Part shown: positions 10,801-18,300 of the stretch, in pieces | Position numbering within the stretch: position 1 is the first letter of the stretch | How the letters are laid out: every line of letters starts with the position of its first letter | Source of the DNA: Aspidapion aeneum | Taxonomy: Eukaryota > Arthropoda > Insecta > Coleoptera > Brentidae | DNA: 64,000 nt | Assembly (NCBI GenBank): GCA_963576565.1 | Contig: OY755047.1 | Coordinates: forward strand, 7,720,931 to 7,784,930 | Direction of reading: 5' to 3' | Translations under genes and position numbers: made by a program | The notes under the pieces: model-generated | The model's database searches: none | Seen by the model: the letters and a program-made list of their open reading frames with translations, nothing else | What the model was told of the DNA's origin: nothing

Positions 10801-13800
10801 TCTGCGATCTTTTAGAATTAGTTTGTGAATGGTTTGCACCATTTCTTCAGAAGTTGCCGTTTTTGACCTGCCGGAACGCGGAGCATCATCAGACGACCAC
10901 GTTTAAAGTCCGATACCCAGGTTTTAACTGTGGTATAGGAAGGAGCAGATTTCCCTAGTGTAACATCTAGTTCAGCTTTTATTTCCGTCGGCGATAACCT
11001 TTTGATATGAAAATATTTTATCACGGGTTTTATCTCGTTTTTTTCCATCTTTTAAAATTGACACACTGTATAAACTTTCAAAATAAGCAGGACACAAACT
11101 ACTTGACGCACTCACTTTAAACTTCTAGCGTATACTGATCACAAGCAAGGCTACACAAACACGTTGGAACAAAAAAGCAAATCGGGCCTGCTATAGACTA
11201 GGACGGAAACTTTTCATCCAATCCTCGTAATGTCCGTATTTTGATAAAATATCCCTTAAAATATATTGTTCTTTGGTTTGAGCAGCGTCCAATTCAAATG
11301 GACAACTTCATGAACCAACCACCGTTCGTGAACTACCAGCAACAAATGGGAGGTGGCGGTATGGGAGGTGGACGCCATGATTATATTCCGGAAATGCCCA
11401 AACTGCCGGACATGTGGGGAGACAGCGGCCGACCTCTTTCGGATTTGCAAGACAAACCCCATGTAAGTCTCTCCTACTACTACTAAGGACTAACTTCTTT
11501 ATATTTAATTTAGTATTGTGCCCAAGAGTCATTTGCAGCCGTAATAGCCAAGTTTAGAAAAACATTTCCAAACTAGTAAGAACTTTTAATTTTGAAATTT
11601 GTATTGGAGAACTTGGCTTTACTTTTATCTCAATTCTTTTTACGGAATACCATTTTTGCGTACTTGGCTTTTTTTACATGAAATGTTTTTGTTATGATTT
11701 CACTCCTTTTTTAAAGCATTTGGATAATATTTAATTTTTAAAGCCTTATTGAAAATTTTGAGAGCCATATTCATATAAATCCTAACTGATCCTCTTCTCG
11801 AAATTTTATCAATTTTTTGTCTTTTTTCTAGTTAGTCTAGGCGCTGGCTCCTGTCACGTGTGACCTAATATGTGCACTCAGTTTGACTACGGGACTTTAT
11901 TAAGCATCCATAGTAGTATAAAAAAGTTTGGTCACGTGGTCGAACTCATGGTCGTTTGGCCGCTCTTTCTTTGAAAATTGCCGCCAAATTGCTAGATTTT
12001 TTGTTTCAGCTTATCTCCCTACCCAGTGGCCCAATTTTAATTTTTTAAAGCCTGTTTTACTCCTTTTTTAAAGGCAAACAAATTTTGTTATTACATATTT
12101 TTTAAAAAATCAAGTAGTTTTTGAGATATACCAAAATTATTAGTATTTCCGCTCGCAAAATAATTAAAATAATACCCATGCTCATTTTGTTGTAGCTACA
12201 ATATTATTGACATTTGTTTTTTTTTGTTACATAGAAGGGTTTAAACCTTTCACAAAAGGGGATATTGCGAGGGGTCATCGGCACCCTAAAATTTTGTACA
12301 GCGTCCAACAAGACTTGGGTCCTGTCGTGTACTGTTGGGTCCTGTTGAGTACTGTTGGGTACTGTCGTGTACTGTCGAGTACTGTTGAGTCCTGTCGAGT
12401 ACTGTTGAGTACTGTCGTGTACTGTTGGGTCCTGTCGTGTACTGTCGAGTACTGTTGTGTCCTGTTGAGTACTGTTGGGTCCTGTCGTGTAGTGTCAGTG
12501 GCGCACCCAGGAATGTGTCTTGGGGGGGGGGGGCCGACAGCTACGAAGCGCGCCATCAAAAAACTTGTGACCAAAAAAAACAAAAAAAAAAGTCATCATG
12601 TGTGGGGGGCCCGACAGCTACAAAGCGCGCCCTCAAAAAACTTGCGACCACAAAAAAAAAAGGTCATCATGTCTTTTCGCAACTACGCCACTGCTTGGGG
12701 TTGGGGGGGGGCCCGAAGCCTCCTGATGTCAAATTTTAAGGTATTTTTCATGTTTTATCATCAAATATGTAGAAAATATATTAAAAAATCTAAGGTTTGG
12801 GGGGGGCCCGGGCCCCGGGGCCCCCCCCTGGGTGCACCTATGGTAGTGTCGAGTACTGTTGGGTCCTGTTGAGTACTGTTGGGTACTGTCGTGTACTGTT
12901 GAGTCCTGTTGGGTACTGTTGGGTACTGTCGAGTACTGTTGGGTCCTGTTGAGTACTGTTGGGTACTGTCGAGTACTGTTGGGTCCTGTTGAGTACTGTT
13001 GGGTACTGTCGAGTACTGTTGGGTCCTGTCGTGTACTGTTGAGTACTGTTGGGTACTGTCGAGTACTGTTGGGTCCTGTTGAGTACTGTTGGGTACTGTC
13101 GTGTACTGTCGAGTACTGTTGGGTCCTGTCGTGGTACTGTCGGGTCCTGTTGTGAAATTTGTACAGTACTGTTGAAAGCTGATGACCCCTCGGGATATTG
13201 GCTTTATATTTTTAAAGTTTGATGGTGGTACCCCTAAAGACTGCCTTAAAGAGGGTGGTTTCTAAAACTGTTCACTAGGTTATAGAAAACGTGAATTTGC
13301 AGTGAAACGATGCATTCTAGCGAAAAACGTTAAGAATAATTTTTTATAGTACTTTTAATTCTGCTTCTTTTGATGTATCACTTATCATCCTAGCTTTGAT
13401 AGTTAGCTGTACAAGCCAGCTAAAATATACCATTTTGCAAAAATTTAATGTTTTTGCTCGAAAATCGATTTTTTTCTTAAAATTAGTAAAATATATGACA
13501 ATGGTCAGAAGAAGCGGAATTAAAAGTACTATAAAAAATTATTTTGAACATTTTTGGCTAGGATGCATCGTTTCGCTGCAAATTCACTTTTTCTATAATC
13601 TTGTGAACAGTTTTAGAAACCATCCTCCTTAAGGCGGTCTTTAGGAGAACCATCCATCGAACTTTAAAAACATAAAGTCCATATCCTCTTCAGTGAAAAC
13701 TTTAAGCCTTATGTGTAACAAAAAAAACAAATGTCAATAATAGTGTAGCTACAAAAAAATGAGCATGGGTATTATTTTAATTCTTTTGCGAGCGGGAATA

Positions 13801-15068
13801 CTAATAACTTGGTATATCTCAAGAACTACTAAATTTATCAAAAAATGTGGAGTGACAAAATTTATTTGCCCTTAAAAAGGGAGTATAACAACCTTCAAAA
13901 AATTAAAATCGGACCACTACGTAGGAAGATACGCTGAAAAACACTAGGTATATGACAAACCCTTTTTTTTCTCACTGATGAACAAACAAACAGACAAAAA
14001 ATATGTTTAAAAATATTTTAAAACCAGTTTCTAGCTTTTTAAAGATTTTTTATATTCACTTAAAGTGTACGGTGCTAAATTTAGTAGCATTTTTTTTTTA
14101 ATGATTTTGTTTTGTAATGATGTTGAATTATCTGGAAGCAAGTTATAGTAAGTTAAGCCGGCAAAGTAAGCCAATTTTCTAATAAAATTATGATTAAATT
14201 TGGGTTGCACTAGCTTTTTGTGTTTCTTGTGCTATAGGTATGCACATCTGTAAATTTTTATTATTATTATTATTTTTTAATTCGTTTACATTTTCATGGA
14301 CACAATTTGAAAGTTTAAAATAGATATATATCACAAGCGGTTAAAATTTGTTTTTCTTTAAATATGTTTCTGCACTTTCTTATTTTACCTATCTGTTTTG
14401 CTTTGCTTGTTTTTTTTTAATAATTGCAGGTCCTACCCATTTCCTACTTATTTTTTGCTAGAAATTACCTAGTATTTTAAAAATGTGAACTTATTTTTAT
14501 TAGTTTTTAATTTTAGACAAAATATGTTTTAGTTATAAGATTGATGCTTTGTCAATAAGATTTTTTTTCTTTGACAATAAAGCTTTTTCTGACTCTGACT
14601 CTTAAACACAAAAAAATCTGACAATCTGGCGGCCATTTTCAAATATGGCGGCCAAACCACCATGAGTTCGACCACGTGACCAAACTTTTTTTATACTCAT
14701 ATGAGTGCTTAACAATGCCCCGCAGTCAAACTAAGCGCATATATTAGGTCACCCGTGACAGGAGCCAGCGCCTAGACTAACTAGAAAAATGGCAAAAAAT
14801 TGATAAAATTTCGAGAAGAGGATCAGCTAGGATTTATATGAATATGGCTCTGAAGTCAGAAAACAGTCCATATGCAAAATGAAGCAATTAGTTTTTGGAA
14901 CTATTTTTATCTAACCTATACTTCATTCAGGCACACTGTGTTGGGCTTGGATTAACGCAACTTTTTTCTTATTTAACCAAAATTGTACCCCTTACCGTTT
15001 CTGAGTTATTGCTTAGAAAAATGTGTTTTTTATTTTTGTAGGGATGGACGAACCAGTGGAATAAATAA
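1808..15068 (+). CDS. Unrecognised Q/M/G-rich protein with Trp motifs, last five exons
   Basis: Five exons join in consistent phase with GT-AG borders: 1808-1962, 4423-4677, 7428-7612, 11286-11462 and 15042-15068 (stop 15066-15068). The gene begins upstream of the window. About 265 residues are visible. They are rich in Gln, Met, Gly, Asn and Pro, with runs such as MGGGGMGGG and PQQMNVPQQ, and no globular domain is recognised. Tryptophans recur in small polar contexts (RSWMQ, ANWALN, AKWGTN, DMWGDS) and the protein ends GWTNQWNK. Such isolated W motifs resemble those that GW182-type or other post-transcriptional regulators use to bind Argonaute or CCR4-NOT, but that is only an analogy. The exon-4 acceptor could also be 3 bases earlier (11283), adding one Gln. 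The final exon is tiny and rests on a good acceptor (pyrimidine tract then TAG) and matching phase. The introns are 2.5-3.7 kb and full of transposon debris. Confidence 0.72.
2500..3745 (+). mobile_element. Jockey-type LINE reverse transcriptase, 5'-truncated, frameshifted
   Basis: The translation starts inside an RT domain (FLDVAQAFDKVWHEGL, about 2575-2625). It continues with the AGVPQGSVLG motif (about 2748-2778) and the FADDT active site (about 2840-2855), then the thumb region ending in YLGITL. A frameshift near 3090-3130 moves the C-terminal part (YRQILKPVWTYGIQLWG, about 3205-3255) to another frame, ending near 3483. The element ends in an A-rich tail around 3725-3745. It lacks ORF1, the endonuclease and the 5' half of the RT. 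It lies in intron 1-2 of the host gene, in the same orientation. Confidence 0.9.
3746..4422 (+). other. Intron sequence without recognised content
   Basis: AT-rich intronic DNA between the LINE tail and the 4423 exon. A 66-codon open frame at 4153-4353 has no matching splice phase and no recognisable domain. The stretch ends with the polypyrimidine tract and CAG acceptor at 4420-4422. Confidence 0.6.
4735..6290 (-). mobile_element. LINE reverse transcriptase remnant, interrupted
   Basis: Reverse-strand reading of about 6200-6100 gives GVRQGGTISPKLF-like sequence followed by a segment reading AIEDVFKRLG, typical of RT fingers/palm in an insect non-LTR retrotransposon. The usual Y/FADD region is broken by a short ATC/ATG microsatellite near 6070-6080. 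Sequence at 4740-4880 and 5650-5760 looks like the 3' (C-terminal) end of the same element. The piece between them (about 4885-5650) belongs to a different, + strand LINE inserted later. Many stops: a dead copy. Confidence 0.65.
4885..5650 (+). mobile_element. 3' end of a Jockey-like LINE with (TTTGA) tail
   Basis: A short + strand coding remnant (about 4885-5077) ends FYSLQEFYNN. This is the usual C-terminus form of insect non-LTR retrotransposons, preceded by SVKIFNSLPEDIRN. It is followed by about 560 bp of AT-rich 3' UTR with an AATAAA at about 5630 and a TTTGATTTGATTTGAT tail. Severe 5' truncation is normal for LINEs. Bases 5041-5200 recur almost exactly at 10158-10317 between two mariner pieces. 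Confidence 0.8.
6292..7218. mobile_element. Non-autonomous TIR element with repeated CCAGAGGAATGA motif
   Basis: The left end GGATGATTCTACCAAAA and right end TTTTTGTAGAATCATCC are inverted repeats of 17 bp with one mismatch. They are flanked by a direct GTAT at 6288-6291 and 7219-7222, a possible 4-bp target-site duplication. Inside, the sequence ACCAGAGGAATGA or a close variant recurs at about 6472, 6630 and 7023, and CAGAGGGATGA at about 6460. No transposase is present. It interrupts older LINE sequence. Confidence 0.65.
7721..9382. mobile_element. hAT-like TIR element (CAGGGCTCTCAA ends), copy 1
   Basis: It starts CAGGGCTCTCAA and ends TTGAGAGCCCTG, a perfect 12-bp terminal inverted repeat of the CAGGG form common in hAT elements. 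A second copy in inverse orientation lies at 25238-26396, sharing internal sequence rich in CATATTTT. A clean 8-bp target-site duplication is not visible here. This copy is split by a nested palindrome-ended element (8563-9299): sequence before the insert (attcatatttcctt...) and after it aligns with continuous sequence in copy 2. No transposase coding remains. Confidence 0.7.
8563..9299 (+). mobile_element. Palindrome-ended element, copy 1 (source of the 103-bp satellite)
   Basis: Both ends are small hairpins: AGCTCACAC...GTGTGAGCT at 8566-8601 and a similar one at 9228-9269. After the left hairpin comes about 95 bp nearly identical to the 42.9-57.7 kb satellite monomer. Then follow a (GTCT)n microsatellite (about 8703-8760) and three ~110-120 bp direct repeats beginning GGGTGGGGGTA (about 8892, 9010, 9130). 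The same order is present at 24286-25003. Shared sequence runs about 30 bp beyond the right hairpin. No coding capacity; superfamily not assigned. Confidence 0.75.
9400..10157 (-). pseudogene. Mariner transposase C-terminal fragment (A)
   Basis: On the reverse strand 10157-9666 encodes about 164 residues of an irritans/cecropia-type mariner transposase. It opens ALFRRDSGDFLRR and contains VDETWLDHY (first catalytic Asp, about 10105). The second catalytic site reads QQYNAPCYKS (about 9831-9808), where the family has DNAPCHKS, so the second Asp is Tyr and the enzyme would be dead. The C-terminal part ends in EHR. The 320 bp at 9838-10157 duplicate 10318-10640 of fragment B. The true 3' end and TIR were not found in the AT-rich flank down to about 9400. 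Confidence 0.88.
10158..10317 (+). mobile_element. LINE 3'-UTR fragment wedged between mariner pieces
   Basis: About 160 bp almost identical to 5041-5205, the end of the Jockey-like LINE (GGCATTTTACAGCTTACAGG onwards). Both junctions fall at short shared sequence: CCAA on one side and an AAAA run on the other. It has neither a LINE poly-A/(TTTGA) tail nor a visible target-site duplication, so it is not a simple retrotransposition. Confidence 0.85.
10318..11230 (-). pseudogene. Mariner transposase N-terminal and core fragment (B)
   Basis: Reverse strand: the N-terminus MEKNEIKPVIKYFHIKRLSP starts at 11048 and continues with a helix-turn-helix segment (SPTEIKAELD, YTTVKTWVSDFKRG). A frameshift follows near 10868-10880. 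A second HTH follows (MVQTIHKLIL...GISKERVHHILCEFLG), then an in-frame TGA near 10698 where mariners have Trp in the WVPRLFTPDQK motif. The catalytic-domain start has VDETWVHHY (about 10580). Coding stops at the LINE junction. The putative outer end near 11170-11230 (ACGGAAACTTTTCATCC) may be the terminal repeat. Dead copy. Confidence 0.88.
11485..11760. repeat. Dispersed repeat, copy 1
   Basis: Sequence containing ATTTCCAAACTAGT, TTTGTATTGGAGAACTTGGC and TTTTTACATGAAATGTTTTTG recurs at 58640-58815. It also recurs as an inverted pair in an HSPA9 intron at 34500-34850. It abuts the foldback element that starts at 11761. Confidence 0.65.
12260..13200. mobile_element. Minisatellite-bearing TIR transposon, copy 1 (with TSD)
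   Basis: The element spans 12268-13192 (925 bp). The ends are CGAGGGGTCATCGGC and GCTGATGACCCCTCG, i.e. inverted repeats of 15 bp with one mismatch. An exact 8-bp direct repeat GGATATTG flanks it (12260-12267 and 13193-13200). The unoccupied site is preserved in the other arm of the surrounding foldback. Apart from short subterminal sequence (left AATTTTGTACAGCG; right AAATTTGTACAGT), the interior is a 10-bp minisatellite of form GT[A/C]CTGT[T/C]G[A/G/T], about 20 units left and 30 units right of a nested insert. An 8-bp duplication suggests hAT or P superfamily, but the terminal bases are not canonical. No transposase. Confidence 0.88.
12496..12842. mobile_element. Nested hAT-like G-rich MITE inside the minisatellite
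   Basis: The left end CAGTGGCGCACCCAGG and right end CCTGGGTGCACCTATG are inverted repeats with three mismatches over 16 bp. GTAGTGT flanks both sides (12489-12495 and 12843-12849; 8 bp if the following C is counted). The ends resemble the widespread CAGTGGCG... hAT type. The interior is G-run rich with A-runs, and its internal unit (GCGACC, A-run, GGTCATC) is the seed of the tandem array seen in copy 2 at 62 kb. Confidence 0.75.
13945..14609 (+). mobile_element. LINE 3' end inserted in foldback arm
   Basis: AT-rich LINE-type 3' UTR ending CAATAAAGC...TCTGACTCTGACTCTT, a short-period tail like those of other insect non-LTR elements. AAACAC is repeated at 13939-13944 and 14604-14609 as a target-site duplication. 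The left foldback arm shows the same site without insert. No coding part remains. Confidence 0.65.
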
Positions 15069-15393
15069 GACAAGGAAACCCACCCGGATAGATGGTCAGA
15101 AAACTATAAGCGTTCATTTTTAAATACAGTTAAGTCCAAAAAAATATTTAATTAAAAAAATCTCACATTTTAACATTTTTGGTGAATTTTTGGAATTACA
15201 AAATGTAGCGATTTTTATAAATTTAATTTGGTTTTTGTTACATACCAATTTAACAAATAGTGTTTAAGAAAAACCAAATTAAAAATACATACCCCTAGTT
15301 ATCTAGTTGATTATTGCATATTTTTATTTTATTTTTTTCTTTTTGAACTTTTTTTTTTAATTTGATTTATTTTTTTTTATCATAAAACAAGAT
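15069..15393 (+). other. Probable 3' UTR and flank of the W-motif gene
   Basis: Sequence after the TAA at 15066-15068; AT-rich, no coding signal. The stop region itself contains AATAAA (15060-15065), too close to serve as polyadenylation signal. No clear cleavage site is chosen. The tandem array starts at about 15394. Confidence 0.4.
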
Positions 15394-18300
15394 AAAATAT
15401 TTAAGAAAAAAATTGGTTCTTTATACATGCCTCATTATTAATAGGGTCAAGATTGATACCATGATTTAATTTTTCATAATATAAGTTGACCCTACAAGAA
15501 AAAAAATTTTGGTGTATATAAAAAAAAAGAAGTTGTCTATTTCTCTTTCTACAAATATGTAGCGGAATTTTTACTATTATTTTATTTTAATCTTCTTTTT
15601 TCATTTACTTTCATATAATAATCGCTTATAGTTACATACAATATATTGGAATTTAAAACAAAAATTTTTTTGTATGCAGAACAGTTTAAAACATGTTTTT
15701 GTAAGAACTGAAAATTTTTGCATCTCTTTAAAGGTGCAAAAATTTTGGTTTTGTGTAATTTTAAATGTTCTGTATACTCATTGCATGATTGTTCATAAAT
15801 TCTTTTTTTTTAAAGAATCAAGATATTTTTTAAGATATTGTTACAGTAAAATGGATTTTGTTTAAAAAAAAATGTGGGCAAAAATTTTAGCAAAGTTTGT
15901 TTTACTGTTTTTTATGTTAAAAAATTTTCATCGTTCTTTAAAAAAACAAAAAAAAACTTAGACATAAACAAAATATAAACGTTAATAAGTGTAGTTGCGC
16001 AAATAAGGAAAAAAAATATCTAAAAAATATTTAAAAAAGGTCCAGGGAATTTATTGGAACTAGGGACAGATTTGTTTTAATTTTGTCATTTTTTGCTCTT
16101 ATCGAATATAATATTTTAATTTTATCCTCTTCATCTGTATTCCTTACACTGTATTTTAAGTGTCCCAAAAATTTGATTCCTCTTTTTCGAATTTTGTATT
16201 TGTGAAATTAGAAAAAATTTGATTTACCAGCTAGAATTTTTGTATAACTTTTACACGAGAGCATAGGTGCCTCTAAGCTCCTTCATTTCTCAGAGTGACC
16301 CGACTTCTTGATTCAAAAGCCTGAGACTAAATTTTATTTTTCTTTTTTTCACAAATAAAAAATTGGAGGGGGAATGAAGACATTTTGGGACCCACCCTGT
16401 AGATTTTTGTGTGGGTCAATCATATGACAAAGATCTGCCAAGTTTCTTTAATCTGCAGACGCATATTTTGCCCAACAAAAAAGTGTCATAGCCGTTTTTT
16501 TTTTAGGATAAAAATTGCGTTTTTTGAGATTTTGAACAATGTTTTGGTATGATCTTATGTCATGTGGTCTACCACAGTTAAATTTGTTGGTTCATCAACA
16601 GTCTGAGGTATGCCAATATGAGCCTGCCGATGTTTTTTTGCCTGTTGATTTTTTTTCCAACAGACAAAAATTTTTAAATCGATGAGACTTAATTTTGGTG
16701 TAGTTCAACTGTTTTATCTGCCAACGCGTGGCGGGATTGCCAACGCGTTTTAAGACGATAATATTTAACGTGTTTTGGGGCTGCCGCATACTTGGTCTAT
16801 GCCTTTACCGCTGTATTGGTGTAAAGCCAACTTGTTTTTGATTCAAACATGGTCTGTCACGGTCTGACTTGTATCTACGATTGTTATTGCCGCTGCAAGA
16901 TGCGATCATAGATATAAAACAGACGTTAGAACAGCCAACTTTATTATGTAGGGTTAATTACTATTAATAATGATGAAAAACTACTATTATACGGAATTAT
17001 GTAATATTTGCTTGTACATGAAGACTTAAAATATATCTTTATGCACTAGTTTTCAAGATTTTTATTTTTTTAAATTATACCCCAACCAAAAAGTGTTTTA
17101 ACTTTTTTTTTAGGATAAAAATTGCGTTTTTTAAGATTTTGACAATTTTTTTGGTATGGTCTTAGGCCATATGGTCAACTACAGTTAAATTTGTTGGTTC
17201 ATCGACAGTTTAAAGTATATCAATGCGAATACGGTAAAATATTTAAGAAAAAAATTGGTTCTTTATACAGGCCTCAATATTAATAGGGTCAAGACATCTG
17301 ACACCAGCATTTAATTTTTCATAATATACGTTGTTGTGTATATAGAAAAGAAAGTTTATTTCCCTTTCTACAAATATGTAGCGGAAGTTTTTCATTTACT
17401 TTTATATGATAATCGCTTATAGTTACATACAATATATTGAAATTTAAAACAAAAAAAATGTTGTATGCAGAATAGTTTAAACATGTTTTCTTAACTGAAT
17501 ATTTTTGTACCTCTTAAAGGGTGCAAAAATTTTGGTTTTGTGTAATTTTAAATGTTCTGTATACTCATTGCATGATTGTTCATAAATTCATTTTATTTTA
17601 AAGAATCGAGATATTTTTTAAGATATTGTTACAGTAAAATGGACTTTGTTTAAAAAAAAATGTGGGCAAAAATTTTAGCAAAGTTTGTTTTACTGTGTTT
17701 TTTTATGTTAAAAAATTTTGATCGTTCTTTAAAAAAAAACAAAAAAAACTTAGACATAAACAAAATATAAACGTTAATAAGTGTAGTTGCGCAAATAAGG
17801 AAAAAAAATATCTAAAAAATATTTAAAAAAGGTCCAGGGAATTTATTGGAACTAGGGACAGATTTGTTTTAATTTTGTCATTTTTTGCTCTTATCGAATA
17901 TAATATTTTAATTTTATCCACTTCATCTGTATTCCTTACACTGTATTTTAAGTGTCCCAAAAATTTGATTCCTCTTTTTCGACTTTTGTATTTGTGAAAT
18001 TAGAAAAAAATTGATTTACCAGCTAGAATTTTTGTATAACTTTTACACGAGAGTCATAGGTGCCTCTAAGCTCCTTCATTTCTCAGAGTGACGCGACTTC
18101 TTGATTCAAAAATCCTGATACTAAATTTTATTTTTCTTTTTTTCACAAATAAAAAATTGGAGGGGGAATGAAGACATTTTGGGACCCACCCTGTAGATTT
18201 TTGTGTGGGATAATCATATGACAAAGATCTGCCAAGTTTCTTTAATCTGCAGACGCATATTTTGTCCAACAAAAAAAGTGTCATAATCGTTTTTTAGGAT

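Larger units (their letters stand above)
11761..14851. mobile_element. Foldback element with ~0.8-1 kb inverted arms
   Basis: The left end AGAGCCATATTCATATAAAT is mirrored by the right end ATTTATATGAATATGGCTCT. The complementarity continues inward along almost the whole element: 11761-12267 plus 13201-13380 pair with 13500-13944 plus 14610-14851. Only about 100 bp in the middle remain unpaired. Each arm has one later insertion: the minisatellite transposon (12268-13200 with its duplication) on the left and a LINE 3' end (13945-14609) on the right. The opposite arm preserves the uninterrupted sequence in each case. No coding capacity and no clear flanking duplication. Confidence 0.8.

Noticed and set aside
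11175..11195. Shared GCCTGCTATAGACTA at the mariner end and at about 40396
   Set aside because: A single 15-mer without matching neighbours; not enough to claim a mariner end at 40.4 kb.
12300..13160. Frames rich in WVLSCTVEYC on + and RTQQYSTV on -
   Set aside because: Translation of the 10-bp minisatellite in all frames; no start or splice context.
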